Shown one piece after another: positions 29,199-41,788 of a stretch of 64,000 bases of DNA. Below the pieces are notes generated by a model that made no database searches, was not told where the DNA came from, and saw only the letters and a list, made by a program, of their open reading frames with translations. Position 1 is the first letter of the stretch, and the number at the start of each line of letters is the position of its first letter. The translations under genes were made by a program, and so were the position numbers. Location: contig JACVRA010000313.1 of assembly GCA_019828545.1 (NCBI GenBank), forward strand, positions 124,001 through 188,000, given 5' to 3'. This DNA comes from Paracamarosporium sp. OC-R06-R3 (taxonomy: Eukaryota; Ascomycota; Dothideomycetes; Pleosporales; Didymosphaeriaceae).

Positions 29199-30625
29199 TC
29201 AGAGGCTAAAATTCCGAGTTTTTCGGTGCGGAAGGGTGGTCATCCCTTTGTGCATGAGCACAGCGTCAAACATTTTTAGTTTTGCACTTGGCATTACCCT
29301 AAATGGCTCATAGGCTTGCATTTTTCGGTTAGGATCAGTCGGATGCACGTCTTGATACAACCTGTAGAGTGCTGAGCTGACAAGTGCCTCTCCTGCGACG
29401 CCCTGAAACTGATGCTTCAAGAACCCCTCAAATATCTGATGCCTGTCAGTTACACATCGACAAACAAGAGTTTATTTATATACCGGCCACTTGCTGAACC
29501 ACTCATATGGCAGGCTGAAATGCCTTCCCAAGAAATCTTCAAAGCGGATGTTGTCGTCCAGCAGCAATGTTGGAGCAGAGTACAAGGTAAGAGAGGATAG
29601 ACGGGTTATAGCCCGGATGCGAGTCATGATATGACTGACATGCGTTAGTAGGGATACCTCAAATTAGGTTGGAGACTTAACGTGAAGTATATAACAAGAC
29701 TTCGGAGCGTAGCGAGTATTTGGACGTATCTGCAAAACTGAGCTATAGCACAGCAAAGCTACTTGTTCAAGAGCTTACAAGCCGAGTAAGTTGTCCGAGA
29801 CGTCGACGCCGGGACCAGTTCGCGAGAAAGTCTCAATCGAGGTGAGGTGCGTGTTATCGAAGGATATCCTACTATCCCTGTAGGCACCCACAATCCCAGA
29901 AGGATGACGTGTCTGAGTTTCGTCTTGACTGCGACCCTGAGTAACTGTGAGTTCTCCCAACTGAGCTTTTAACCCATCGACAGGTTCTATGATTGTGGTG
30001 CCAAGAGAATTACGTTCAGCTCTGTGCGATTCTAGAAGGGTTTCCAACGATATCAGTCTCTGGGCAGAGGCATCAATAATACGTCTATATCATCACTATT
30101 AGAAGCGTATATCTTGGTGCAAGGGGTCCGGATGGCTTACAGGGTTTCATGCTGCAAGAGTAATTGGAGTGTTGTAGCCTCGGCAGATATCTGATTTCTC
30201 AAGCGGTCCACCTTTTCGGAGACGAATAAAGACCACTTGATCTTGCGCAAGCCCACATGCAAAGCGTTGTGGGGTCTTGTTAAGGATCTTTTGGCGCGAG
30301 GCTCGTGACTTTGGATGTCGGCGATGAAGGTACGGAGTGGCTGTTCCATTGCATTGGCTAAGGTTTGTACGGCTTGTCGAACTGTTGGGTCAAGTGTTGA
30401 CATGTTGGTGCCTTTTAGATGCTGCAGAACAATGCACAAGCATTTCAGGAACTGCATGGTATCCCGATATTCAGATACGGCTCCATTCGTCTCGTCCAAG
30501 GCACGCATGATTTTCGTGAAGACTTCGATAGCCATAACGATGTCATCAGCGCTGAAGCCGAATGGAACGGGCATGACTGATCGACTGGGTGTTGCGATGC
30601 CAGGTAAAGGAGTGAACTTGTCCAT
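29199..30625 (-). CDS. Fungal protein with NACHT/ankyrin-type N-terminal domain and C-terminal ubiquitin-like domain
   Basis: Four exons on the minus strand (30625-30141, 30084-29779, 29634-29484, 29435-29199) with introns of 56, 144 and 48 nt; 392 residues. The N-terminal 160 residues (PFGFSADDIVMAIEVFTKIMRAL, ETNGAVSEY, KIKWSLFVSEKVDRLR, ATTLQLLLQHE) match the helical domain that opens many fungal NLR-like and ankyrin proteins. A predicted coiled linker follows (LISLETLLESHRAERN). The C-terminal part, TLLLDDNIRFEDFLGRHFSLPYEW then FEGFLKHQFQGVAGEALV and LYRLYQD, matches the fungal ubiquitin-like domain usually found downstream of that N-domain. The gene is therefore a compact N-domain plus ubiquitin-like protein with no STAND ATPase. 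The role is unknown; relatives are linked to fungal non-self recognition by architecture only. Confidence 0.82.
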
Positions 30626-32122
30626 GGAGTGGGGATCATGACAGTGTTGCTGCCTAGCCTAGGTATAATAAGGCTGAGACCTGCTTGCAAGGCTGGGGTT
30701 CCGCAGCGCAGAAGCCGATCGTGCATACCACTAATGCGTCTGAAGAAATAGCCCGGACTCACAAAACAACACCATCGTTAGCGTCGAAGCCCACTCTAAA
30801 CATTCTACTCTCTTTAAATCTGAAATCTCCTTTTCATGTTATTTCAATGGATAGTTATTATGTGTTGTTGTAGAAGAGAGGAGTAAAATAAGACTAAGTT
30901 TTGTTGTTTGCTAGATCAGGCTGGCACTGAGTCCGAGCTATCTCACCCGCCACGTGCCTTTGTAGCTATACCGAAAGTCTTATGTAGCTCGTATGCGATA
31001 TATCAGTTGAACCAAGTCGAAAGTTGAACCACCCCGAAAACTTCACCAACTCGACTGCAATCCAAAGCCATATCCAAACACAAAATCCCACACCAAAGGA
31101 ACCCACTACCTACACCATTCTCACCCTACCTCCAAACCTCGCACATCGCCACACATCCAGCCCTACAGCTTAGAAGACGAATCACAACGCACACACCCCA
31201 CCCCTAACATCATCAAGATCCAGACAAAACGCAGCATTCACATAAACAACTCAATTATCAAGTGTAAGAGCAACCACGTGACAGCCTTTCTCATCCCATC
31301 ATGTACAGGAAGGACCAAACACGCAGCCGTTCACAGATCATATATAGGACTACTAGGCGTTTCTTCGAAATCAGGTAGGTGGAATAGTAACTTCATTCTA
31401 AAAAAAAGTGTAAGGGTGTAAGAGTGACGAGGCAACCGAACAACGCACAACCTATACCCACTCAGCCTAGCCCAGCCCAGCGGTGAGTGCCTGAACTGAT
31501 CGAGCAACATGGCAGGTGCCTTTCTAACATACATACATACATAACATCTCCATCACACCATCCAGCCCACCAATTTGAAGTCAAATCACGAGAAACCAGG
31601 TTGTGCGACTGGTGCGATATAGCAGTATCTTGGTGCTTGCAAGGCTTGTCCCCGCTTGGAAGGGACGCTCGGCGAATCATGTAGGAAGGCAGTGATGGAG
31701 AAGGAGGTTTTGTGTGGGTAGTATCCCGGCGCTTGGGAAGTAGCATTGGAGCGTGATGCTGCTGTGAATACATATGACTACGGGAAATACGAAGAGTCGC
31801 TTTTTTATCATGAACTTGCAGGTCGATATACCTCGTCGGTACATTGGAAGAGGATGCACGCCAGGTAAACGAGTGCTTCGTATCAGATGCCATGGATAAC
31901 GTAGCATACCCAAGTCCAACCGCGGTACTCTAGAGTCATACCCAGGCAGTGCGGTGACCCAGTCCCACGGGTTGGACTCGGCTTAGTGCCTGTCTTCACT
32001 ATTTAGATCTCGCTGCCCCTCCTGGTTACATCACGACCACCACCATTCCTCTCCTCCACTATAAAATTGTAAAGACATTTGCAAGATACCTTTGCCACTT
32101 TTTGTCTCAAAGTATCAACGCC
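30626..32122. other. Long intergenic stretch
   Basis: About 1.5 kb without a supported gene; contains a short (CATA)n run near 31527-31543. A 143-codon minus-strand frame at 31462-31893 has no recognisable domain. Confidence 0.45.
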
Positions 32123-32462
32123 ACCATAGTCTTCGGTGAAATCGCGGCTATACTAGGAGGTACGGGTGCGGTGATTGTGGGGTGGCCTGTCGCTCTGGGC
32201 ACAGCTGGTTGGGGCGCTGCTGGCGTTGTTGCGGGTAAGATCTCGATCTAGTTCATGGTATGGAGAGTGACTGATGTGGTGTGCAGGTAGTGCTGCTGCC
32301 GGGATCCAGGCCGGGATAGGGAACGTGGCGGCCGGGTCTGCATTTGCAATTGTTCAGAGCGCTGCAATGGGCGGTGCTGTGGCCGGTTCAATTAATGCTG
32401 CCATCGTCGGGGTGGGAGCTGGTGCGGCTGGGATGCTTGCCGCACTCGCGGGCAAGTGTTAG
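32123..32462 (+). pseudogene. Ifi-6-16 family gene, copy 2, start not found
   Basis: Two coding segments (to 32234, from 32287) flank a 52-nt intron (GTAAGA...GTGCAG) at the same position and phase as in copy 1. They read IAAILGGTGAVIVGWPVALGTAGWGAAGVVAG then SAAAGIQAGIGNVAAGSAFAIVQSAAMGG, unmistakable Ifi-6-16 core, and end after about 95 residues. The frame stays open upstream for more than 100 nt but has no ATG before it becomes unconvincing, and I could not find a spliced first exon with a start. It may have lost its 5' end, or the first exon may be tiny and distant. The core itself has no stop or frameshift, so recent decay or a functional gene with a hidden start are both possible. Confidence 0.6.
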
Positions 32463-33587
32463 GTACGGATGTCGGTTGCGTCTTGCTTGCTGTGGTTCTC
32501 GGACTCGATTGTACAGGGAGAGGCTGACGTGATATCATATTGAAAGGCATTTCGTGAGACATGTCGCGGGTATGGGGCAGTCTGGTTTAGTCGATTCGTC
32601 CTGCATTGCTCTGGCAATCAAAGCCGCGATAGTGCACCTATCAAACGAAGAAGTTCGATTCGAAGAAAAGAAGAGAAGTCAGTAACTATGACCGGCTTGT
32701 CTTTGGCGAAGCGCTCGCTTATATGGGGCGCGCGTGAAGGTGAGTCGGCGTCCCAGACACGCCAGTTCTCGAACATGGCAGCGAAGACCGAGGCTGATTC
32801 ACGTCGCACGCAGTCCATGGGATTTCATTTTTGGGGGTTTCATATGCAGGAGGTCCAGACCGCGGTTAGCGGGCGTTGGTACGTCTCCTTGCAGTCGCAT
32901 GAGGGCCTTGTTATTGTCGGATGGTTGCAGGAACATTGGTGGAGGCTGTCCTCCTATGCGGTCCGGATCTAGAATGCGCTGGTGGGAGTCGGAAGTCAAA
33001 CAGACGGAAGCGTGCAGCGGAGGGAATGGGCGTCTTCCCAGGTATCTGTCCAGGCCGCGCATGTTTGTGCCGCATTCCAGCGTCGTCGCTCGGCGGGCAA
33101 GGCGGCACAGGTCAGGTATCGGGCGCGGAGGCTGACTAAGGGCGGCAGGAACGACAGGGAACGACAGGGAAGCTGAGGGAGCTCGGCTGGTGGAACCTGG
33201 CGGGCGATCATGTAGGCACGTCGGATGGCAGGTCGGGGCGCGTGAAACAGACGGGCAACGGGCAGGCCACACGTGCCCCGGGACTCGAGCAGGCTGCAGG
33301 TTGCAGCGACACAGGACACGGCTCGATATTATGTGACCATGCTGTGACCGGCGTGGCGGGCTGCAATGATGCTGGCGAGCCTGTGTGGAGCGCGCTAAAT
33401 CCCGGGGAAGGTGGCCCACTGATAGCCCAAGCGGGAGCCCATGTCCACCTCTGCTAGCTTTAGATACCACCGCGTCCGCACGCATGCCAGCCCGCCAGCT
33501 GCAAACCCTCGCCCGGCAGCACTCCTCTGCCCGCGACGCCCGCCCGGATGCTGCCTGCCCTCGCCCACGGCCGCCCCTCTGCCGCCC
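32463..33587. other. Intergenic stretch, GC-rich
   Basis: About 1.1 kb without a supported gene. GC content rises towards the transcription-factor gene, and many overlapping frames are open only because of that composition. Confidence 0.45.
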
Positions 33588-36146
33588 ATGGCCGAAACAA
33601 TCACCGTCAACTCGCCCTCGCTCTTCCTCACGCCCGCCGATAAGGGCCCGCCGCGTGGGTCGAAGCCGGGGCAGGTGCGCCGCCCGCCGAAGCCGCTGGG
33701 GAAGGAGCCTCTGAAAGCAGCAGCTGCAGACCCCAACGCCGTGGTCAAGCGCAAGCAGACCAAGAGCCGCAATGGTGCGTACCGGCTTTCTCTCTCCTCC
33801 CTCACTCCCTCACTCCCTCACTGCATCGCTGCTGATCCACCCACCCCCCCCCGCAGGCTGCATAACGTGCAAGGCCAAGCGCCTCAAGTGCGACGAGACG
33901 AAACCAACCTGCAAGCAGTGCGCCCGCCGCAGCGTCGCCTGCGGAGGCTACAAGAAGGACTTCAAGTGGCGGCCCTTTGAAGACACCACCTTTGCGACCA
34001 AGACGACGGCAAAGCCAAAGAAGACTTCCCCGCCCCCCACCTCTGCACCCGCGCCCGCACCTCACCATGGCTCTGCGGGAGAGATGCACTTTGCCCACCA
34101 TGCACCCCCAGCCCACGACACTCACCCCAACGCCTACTACCCGCCCCCGCAGGCCCAGCCCGCGCTGCAGCCCATCCCCCCGCTGCCACCCTTCCCGGAG
34201 CCCTCGCAGGCTCTCATGTCCAGCATGTTCGCAATCCCCCAGCAACAGTCGTACATGCTGGCTCCGTCGTCCATGTCACCCGTGGACAGCTTCCCACCAG
34301 GCTCCGAGAGCACAGGCAGCGTCTTCGAGGCCGAAAGTGCCACCGACAGGACCAACATCGCATCGAGCATCTCATCCGGACAGTCGCCCCGCTTGGTCGA
34401 TCTGCTGCTCCCGGGGACCGACCTGTCCAACTTGCCAGAGGAGTACATGTCGTTCCGCGAGCAGCACGAAGCCTTCTACCAGCCCACTGGACTCACCCCG
34501 CCTGCAGACACCATGGATCTGGACGTCGAGGAGATAACCCGCGATTTCCATCAAGACGAATGGCCGATGCGGCTTCCCTCGCCAGCAGCCTCAGACTCGT
34601 CAAGTTCGTCTACAGAGTCCAAGGAGCTGACCCTCTACGGCCGCCCACGCCTCTCGTTGACATCGCCCGAGATGCTGACGAGGCGGTTTGACCAGGAGAC
34701 GTGCGGCATCCTGTCCGTCAAAGATGGCCCAACCGAAAACCCGTGGCGCACCCTCATCTGGCCGCTCGCGCACGACTGTCCGGCCTTGTACCACGCCATG
34801 CTGTCCATGACATCGTTCCACCAATCCAGGGACTTACCCGCGCTACGCATCGAAGGGATAGACCACATGCGCAATGCCGTTCATGCACTAGCATCCAGCA
34901 TGGACAATATGCGTGTCGACGCAGCCATCTCCACCACCATAGCTCTTGCTTTCTCCGAGTCGTGGGATCAGCACATCAGCACGGGCATCAATCACATCAA
35001 GGGCGCCCGGATTCTGATCGATCGCGCGCTTGTGCAACACAACCTCAGCCCCGTTCAGGGTGAGGAACTCACGCGCCTGAAATTCCTCTGCAACTCGTGG
35101 CTGTACATCGACGTCATTGCGCGCCTGACCTCCGCGGATACGGACGAGTCGAGCGACTACGACAGCGTGCTTGAGAGGCTGCACATGGGTGAGAACGATG
35201 CCTGCCAGCTCGATCCGCTCATGGGCTGCGCACAGACGCTGTTCCCCATCATTGGCCGTGTGGCAAATCTCGTCAGAAAGGTGCGACAGGTCGACAGCAA
35301 CAGCCCTACTATCATCTCGCAGGCCATGGAGCTGAAGCGCCAGCTCCAAGACTGGATGCCGCCCTCGTACATTGAGGACCCGGAAGACGAGACCACCAGC
35401 CCCCACGACTCCATCAAGACAGCCACGGCATATCAGTACGCCACGCTGCTGTATCTCCACCAGGCCGTTCCTGAAATCCCTTCGCTGCCATCTCAAGTGC
35501 TTGCCCAAAAGATAGTACGCGAGCTTGCCACTGTCGACCATCGGTCACGTTCGACCATTGTGCACATCTATCCTTTGATGGCTGCAGGCTGCGAGCTGGT
35601 GGACCCTGTTGATCGCGAATGGATTTGCGACCGCTGGGATCGGACGGCTGCCAGGATGAAGATTGGCATCATAGAGCGCTGTCTCGAGGTTACAAAGGAG
35701 GTCTGGAGCCGCCGCGATACGTATGCGGCAGACGCCGCCTTGGACCACGAGATAGATAGTAATATCTATTCTGCCACACCATCCCTGAAACGCCACTTCA
35801 GCAGTATATCTGAAGACTTCCCGGGTACAAGCGACTTCTGCTGGCTCGAGCCTGCAGCGAAGGCCAGGGCTGTAGAACCGTTGTCAGCGCTAGATCCCGA
35901 CGGGGAATTTTGCTGGCTAGATCCTGTTCCTCGCGAGAATTCACGGCGCGTGCCTGTCCAGTCAGCAATGAGCGACGGTCTGCGGCGGTCAGAGGTTCTG
36001 GGTACGGAGACCCTGCCGCCAGAGTTTACTGTAAAGGGGCGTCTGCACTGGTTGGGCGTTATGAAGGACTGGAACTGGGAAGGTCGGTTTACGCTTTTCT
36101 CTCATCCTATGTGTCTAGCTAATTCCTCACAGTCTTACTTGGATAA
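33588..36146 (+). CDS. Zn2Cys6 transcription factor with Fungal_trans_2-type domain
   Basis: Three exons (33588-33774, 33857-36082, 36133-36146), 808 residues. Intron 1 (82 nt) splits just before the zinc cluster; splicing gives GCITCKAKRLKCDETKPTCKQC with the sixth Cys in RRSVAC, the binuclear Zn2Cys6 DNA-binding motif (about residues 64-91). A Pro-rich linker follows, then a helical regulatory region: PENPWRTLIWPLAHDCPALYHAMLSM-type text and STGINHIKGARILI, typical of the Fungal_trans_2 family. Splicing a 50-nt intron near the end yields the tail HWLGVMKDWNWEVLLG instead of a 46-residue out-of-frame extension; only five codons lie in the last exon. A repeated FCWL(E/D)P motif occurs twice near the C-terminus. 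Targets are unknown. An upstream in-frame start at 33441 (GTG or later) is less likely. Confidence 0.92.
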
Positions 36147-36571
36147 CGGCCGCTGCCTTGTCTTTGCGTCCGTCGACATTCCGCACCTCGTCCACCGCTG
36201 CTCCGCATCGCGCCTCGCATGATCGATTGCGTCTCTTTTTACGAAACGAAAGCACGGCCACGGCGTTGTTCCGTCGGGCGTTCACCGCATCTATCTATCT
36301 ACCTCTTCGTATAACGGCTTTCTCTCCTATCGCTTTGTAATTTATGGATTTGTTTTTCTGTTTTTTTTCTAGCGGTTTTATAGGTACTCGGGAGTTTATA
36401 GGTTGGATGGATTGGGGTAAAGATAAGATTGGGTTGGGTTGCATGGCGTGGCATGGACATTGGTGTAATTTGCTTGGTTTGACTTGGTTAGGCTGCTCTG
36501 GATGGATGGAAAGGATTGGATCGGATTGGAATGGAGTATACACGGTTCGGAACGGGTCTACGATTGATACG

Positions 36572-36597
36572 ATATGCTATGCTATGCTATGCTATGC
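36572..36597 (+). repeat. (ATGCT)n microsatellite
   Basis: About five copies of the 5-nt unit in intergenic DNA. Confidence 0.8.
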
Positions 36598-36948
36598 GTT
36601 AGCAACAGCTGCTGGGACTGGATTGGACCGGCGTTTTAAATCAAACATGAATATGATATGGGTACGCTGAGTCTGTCTGGCTATCTGTCTGTGCAGTGAT
36701 CAACGATGTACGTGTGTGTGCTTGAACTGAGTGCGTTGCTGGTGTCTGGTGTATGTGGATGTAGATGTACACGATTATCAATCGCGAAGTACCACTTTCT
36801 TTCCCTTCCTTTCTTTTTCCCCCGCCGCGGATGCGCTTGTGCGTGCAGTGGTAAGATGCGGAGTTACGAATGCGTGTGTAGGGAGGAGGCTATTTGCACT
36901 TGCTTTTCTTCCCTAGGCTGGGAGTAGAGTGGGAAAGGAGGACAAGCC

Positions 36949-36977
36949 TTCTGAGTCTGAGTCTGAGTCTGAGTCTC
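36949..36977 (+). repeat. (TCTGAG)n microsatellite
   Basis: Between four and five copies of the 6-nt unit. Confidence 0.8.
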
Positions 36978-38788
36978 ACCCCGAGCATGAACCTAAACTT
37001 GAACCTTTCTACCCGCACGGCTGTGGAGGTCTGCATCTATCGATGTCTTGCATATCACGTGCGTACACTGGTTTGTGTTGCGTTGGAAGTGTGGTGGTGT
37101 GGGATTTGTGGGCGTGGGTAGGGAGGGGAGTAGTAATGGGTGGATTTGGTGTGTGGGGATTTGCATCAGTGTACGATTTGTAGGGATGGGTTTGGTATGT
37201 GGTAAGTGTGAGGGTAGGGCTGGGTGAGCGGATTGGAGGTGCTTGTGGGCTTTTAGTGGGAAGGTGGTATGGGGGATAGTTCGACTTGACACGGGAGTTG
37301 ATAATCTTGACATGAAGGGCTGTTTGTTAAGGTTGGGGCTGGTTCATTGTGTGGGTTTTCAACTCCGTTTGTTGTGCTGGTCCTAATAGGATGACCTTTT
37401 GGATACTTGTTGTGCTTGGACCCTCCGCGACTACGTTTTCGTCAAACGGGAGCCCGGGCTGTGTGGGATTGCTACGTGGCGTGATGTATACGGAGGGGCT
37501 GTTTTTTCCGCAGTGGTTGGATGTTCATCGGAACTACCTCCTTCGTTTACGATACTAAAGCGTAGATGGATACTACAAACTTGGTTATTACCGAAAGCGT
37601 ATGGACGAAATGTCGGAAAAGTGGGTTGCTAGAAGTTGCCGGGACGAAAGGGGATACGCGGGCTGCGGCGGTCTGTGTACCGTCAGCTGGCATCTAGTGG
37701 CTGTGATGTATGCATAGTCCGTCGTAGTTCATCACTCGAGCGACTGGGCACCGCGTCTGCCGTGGGCATCTTTACTCCACATCCCGTTAACACCGTCCCT
37801 GCACGGTGCAACAATGCATCAGCGCGTGCATTCCGAAACAGCCTGCCCGTTGCACGACAGACTGGTCTATCGATCACTTACTAGCCTTTGTATTTACCTG
37901 GTTGTCTGATTGTCTGCCTGAAACAATTTCCAAGGCTACGGGAATGGGGCGACCAGCCTCGCAGGTTGTATTTCTGCGCCGTGCCTTCTGTGTGTTTCCA
38001 TGGAGTGCTTGCGCGGGTGGACGGTTGCGATGCAGGAAGCCTCGAGTCCTTGTACCGTTAGAATGATGGATTAGGACTTTGCTGGACTTGAAGTGTTGGG
38101 CGTTGTACGAGGTGTGTACCTGCATGGCGTGACTGGGGCTGTGCTACATTAGAGAACGAGCCGGTGCATCGTTGGCAATGAGCTTGGTGTTGTTTAGAGC
38201 ATAATGTGCAATGTGCTTGGCAAATTTTTAGAAAGTGTGTCAGTGGGCAGTAGTCTGTTTAGGTCCATGAAGCAATGCATCTTCAACAGGCAAACGCTCA
38301 ATGGACATTAGCTGCTGTGCAACACACTATCACTTTTCGTAAAGTCCGGAGCAATCGTCAGACGCAACGTGACGGGGCAGTCGGCCTAGGGTGCATGATG
38401 CGATATAGTGGGGACGAACAAGACCTACGTCTAGTCGCTTTTACTGACTTACAGACAACGTATGAGTGGATCAAGTCATGGTCGTAGTGAACGAAGCTAA
38501 GTGTTTGCCAAGCTGAACTACACATTCTTATTGGCAGAACCAGACAGTCGACGCATTGCCTTCCACCTGCAACGCTCAACAACGGACATGGCACATTGGT
38601 GGCGTTTTCGCTCAACGTGCTCGCATCAATCAACTCTACGCCACCGAAGCTTGGCGGCTTGTTCAAGCACGGTTGCGGGTGCCACTGTGAAAGAATGCCG
38701 TGTCCGTGTCGCGTCCCGGGTGTAACCCACTGCCATTGCGTCTCGATGACGCGTCAATCTACTCGTGTACCGGGAACACGCATTTGTT

Positions 38789-39621
38789 TCAGGGAAGAAC
38801 TTCTTTGCCATCCCAGTCCCAGCACTTGCCCCTCCCTTCCACACCGACGTTCCGGGCGACGTTCACCAGGCGTTCGGCTACCCATTCCTTCTCAAATAGC
38901 TTCTCTTTCTTTACACCGCTCCAGAACTCTTTGCTAAACTCCGTCTTGACTGTTCCGGGATGCAGCGCAATGGATATCGCTTTGTCTCCTGAGGCGGTCT
39001 TCAGATGATTATCGAAGGTCTTGACAAGTTGGTTTACGCCAGCTTTTGAGGCACGATAACTATACCAGCCACCAAGGCGGTTGTCGGAGATACTGCCCAC
39101 ACGGGCGGACATTACAGCCATGGTCGAGATGCGAGGCAGACCTTCCAGGTCATCGTCCGGTCCAAGTTCGAACTTCTTCTTTGCAAGGAAAGGCGAAAAA
39201 TGCTTGATCATCAGCATCGGCCCTAGGGTGTTTGTGCGGAATGTCAGTAGCGCATCATCTGCATTGATTTGAGCTGGTGATTTCTCCGGGTACAAGATCC
39301 CTGGAATAACAAAGGCTAATTGCAATTGGCTCGTGAATTTCTCTTTGCAGGCTGCGGCGGCATTGGCGATTGTCGCTTCGTCTAACAATCGGTCAGTAAT
39401 GGATACACAAAGGTATGCATAAACGTACTCAATACATCGACTTCAAGCATAGTCAGTCTATTCTCATCGACGTCTAGCCCGTCTAGTAGCTTTTTCTTTG
39501 TCCCTGCAAGGTCTGTCCGTGCCGTGGCTACTAGTGGAGCTTCGGTCGTTTGCAGCACTCTTCTAGCAAGGGCGAACCCAATGCCTCGAGAGGCGGGGGA
39601 TACAAGGGACCATGGTGCCAT
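38789..39621 (-). CDS. Short-chain dehydrogenase/reductase (CsgA/C-factor-like)
   Basis: Two exons on the minus strand (39621-39429, 39381-38789), 47-nt intron (GTACGT...GTTAG); 261 residues, normal for a classical SDR. The N-terminus SLVSPASRGIGFALARRVL is a variant of the Gly-rich dinucleotide-binding turn, followed by the LEVDVLNEATI region; TFRTNTLGPMLMIKHF is the strand-4 region; the catalytic Tyr/Lys pair is in GGWYSYRASKAGVNQL, with the Ser in MSARVGSI. HPGTVKTEF follows as usual. The closest pattern is the C-factor/CsgA-like group of cytosolic reductases. The substrate is unknown. The motif has SPASRGIG rather than TGASRGIG, still compatible with cofactor binding. Confidence 0.9.
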
Positions 39622-41213
39622 GATAGTGAGTTGGATGTTGGAGTAAATAATTGTGAAGCATATTGGAATTTGAGTTCGTGAACAAAGGTACTGAAGTTTG
39701 ATCGCGACGCGATCGATGATGACATCGCGACTTCGCGTGCGAATCGGCTAAGATGGACGACGTTAGCGTGTAGCTTCTAGCGTGATTTCAATTGGATCTT
39801 GTTTCCTAACCTTCTTATGCATTCGCTAAACTTCCATTCAAATACAATAAGTTGATAATGAGAGGACTGGGTCAGGAAGTACCAGTCAAGCGCTAGAAAT
39901 GGTGGGATCTAAAACCTTAATCATGCCACACTAACCACACGATGCATTGAGGCACGATGATCAGAATGTACTGATTCTGTTAGTATGAATACATTGGAAC
40001 TATATGAGAGTTGAAGCTGTACAAGCCTGTGAAAGCCTGTCTAGAAAGCGATCTTTAAGGTACGGTGTCTAAACTTTCTACTAAACCACATTATGCATCG
40101 TTCATGGTCCAAATGCGTCCTAACCCTCACGACATCTCCATTAACTCTTTTACGAAATGAGACTTTCCGTACACCTCATCCCTCACCTATCCCGGCAGAT
40201 ACCCTCCTTGAAAGAATCTAAAACGCGGATTGTTGATGGGGAAACATCTCGATCATTTCGTCAATTTCGCGGAGTGTGGCTTGAGGTTACATCGTAGTAA
40301 TGGTCTGTGTAGTCCGGCGAGTAAGGTATAGGAGAAATTGTATGCTAGCCAGTCTTTTGGAATGCCTTTTTTGACTGCCAGTGGGCTGAGGTGCATTCTG
40401 AATATGTATTCCGAGGACCTCTTTCGGTAGCTTTATCTCATGTTGCTCCTTACGAATTTTCAACATGAAGATGAGGGAGAGTGTAATTCTTAAAGAGACT
40501 CATATTCGAACACTATCAGCATGTTTGAGCGGTACAGAATGGGCAAAGTTCGGGATTAAGATTGAACCAAGGCTTAGTATTTGAAGTTGATATTGACACC
40601 GCCTAATCAATCGTACGAGGATTTCTTAAATGGACGTCACGAAAGCTGCATAGGATTTCATCGACGTTTCAGCTTCCACGATGGGCACGAATCGTAATGT
40701 GTCCAATAATTTAATTGGTTTCGATTTAGAACTCTATCTTTACTGTGGGAAATAGCCAAGGCGCCGATCGGCTTTTCTACAATACTAGAACAGAAGCCCC
40801 TGTACGCTACTTTACCCTTTGTTTCAGCAACATAAAACTGAAAGTTCAGCTTTCGTCTTGTGGCCATTGTCGGTTCTTAAATTCCATAGCCTTTTGCAAT
40901 TCCCTTGCGTTCTGAAAAGGCGCTCTTCAACGTTCTGCGCATGCTCCACCAGCATTTTGATTCTTGATTTGAAAGATACCACGAAGGGGCAGCCACCACC
41001 TCTCGTGTCATGCAAAATCCAAGCAAGTCACAAGGTAGACAAATCTTACAAATGCTCTTCATGTATTTTCCTTTATGAACTGGCGCGGAACAAAGTGAAG
41101 CAACAACAAAGCACAATGATCGGAGCTGCAAAAAATCATGTAGAGCGAGGACAAACCAGACTTGCTATACATCATTGTACAAGGTAATAACCCATATAAT
41201 ACAGACCAACTAT
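39622..41213. other. Long intergenic stretch
   Basis: About 1.6 kb without a supported gene. Frames here are short, A/T-rich and featureless. Confidence 0.5.
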
Positions 41214-41788
41214 TTACTGCGTGCTCGACCGGATCTCTGCTCGTCGCCTCTCCGCTTCAGCGGTCAGGTTAGCTTGCTCGTCCCTCAAGCGTTGGGCGTT
41301 CTCCGCAGCGCGTTTCTGGTCCATTTCCTTCTGCGCAACCCAGACTGTGAGAAGTGGTTAGTTCCCTTTTGCGCGTACTAGAAATGTATAGACTTACTAG
41401 GCTTGTCCGATCTGGATGCTTCCTTCAACTGTGAAACGAAGTTGTCGAACTCCTGCTGTCGCGCTTCACGTTGAGCCAGGGCTCTCTTCTGCAGGTCTGG
41501 GTTGTATTTCTGGAGAGAGAATCACGTTAGACAATATGATATTTTGGGATTTTCCTAGAAAGGAGGTATCGGAGGGAGGCTTGCAAAAATCAAGTGGCAA
41601 ACGCAGGCATGATCACGTAAAACGCACCTTAAAGATCTCCTCTTCTGTCGGCGTTACGTACCAGACGAACGCTGGCCCGCCTATGCATAAAGCGGCTCCG
41701 CTATAAAGTGTTAGGTGCCGAGCTTCCGTTTCATGCTTGGGGATACGCACGCTCCGATGGCCTTGACGTAGGTTGCTGCGCTCGGCAT
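41214..41788 (-). CDS. CBP4: Cbp4, assembly factor of mitochondrial complex III
   Basis: Four small exons on the minus strand (41788-41751, 41700-41628, 41509-41398, 41344-41214) with introns of 50, 118 and 53 nt; 117 residues, the usual size. After a short N-terminus comes one membrane helix carrying the family signature [17 protein letters not shown], then [25 protein letters not shown] and [22 protein letters not shown], a charged helix with a C-terminal Arg/Glu-rich coiled coil. Cbp4 binds newly made cytochrome b with Cbp3-Cbp6 at the inner membrane during assembly of ubiquinol-cytochrome c reductase. All four splice junctions keep frame. No anomaly is seen. Confidence 0.92.

Larger units (their letters stand above)
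36147..38788. other. Long intergenic region with simple repeats
   Basis: About 2.6 kb without a supported gene. G/T-rich low-complexity sequence dominates the first 1.2 kb. All open frames are short and unrelated to each other. Confidence 0.5.

Noticed and set aside
31462..31893. 143-codon minus-strand frame
   Set aside because: No recognisable domain; composition like surrounding non-coding DNA. Kept as unproven.
33395..34245. Several long minus-strand frames over the Zn2Cys6 gene
   Set aside because: Antisense shadows of GC-rich coding sequence.
36929..37183. 84-codon frame over the TCTGAG repeat
   Set aside because: Low-complexity repeat translation followed by G/T-rich text without protein character.
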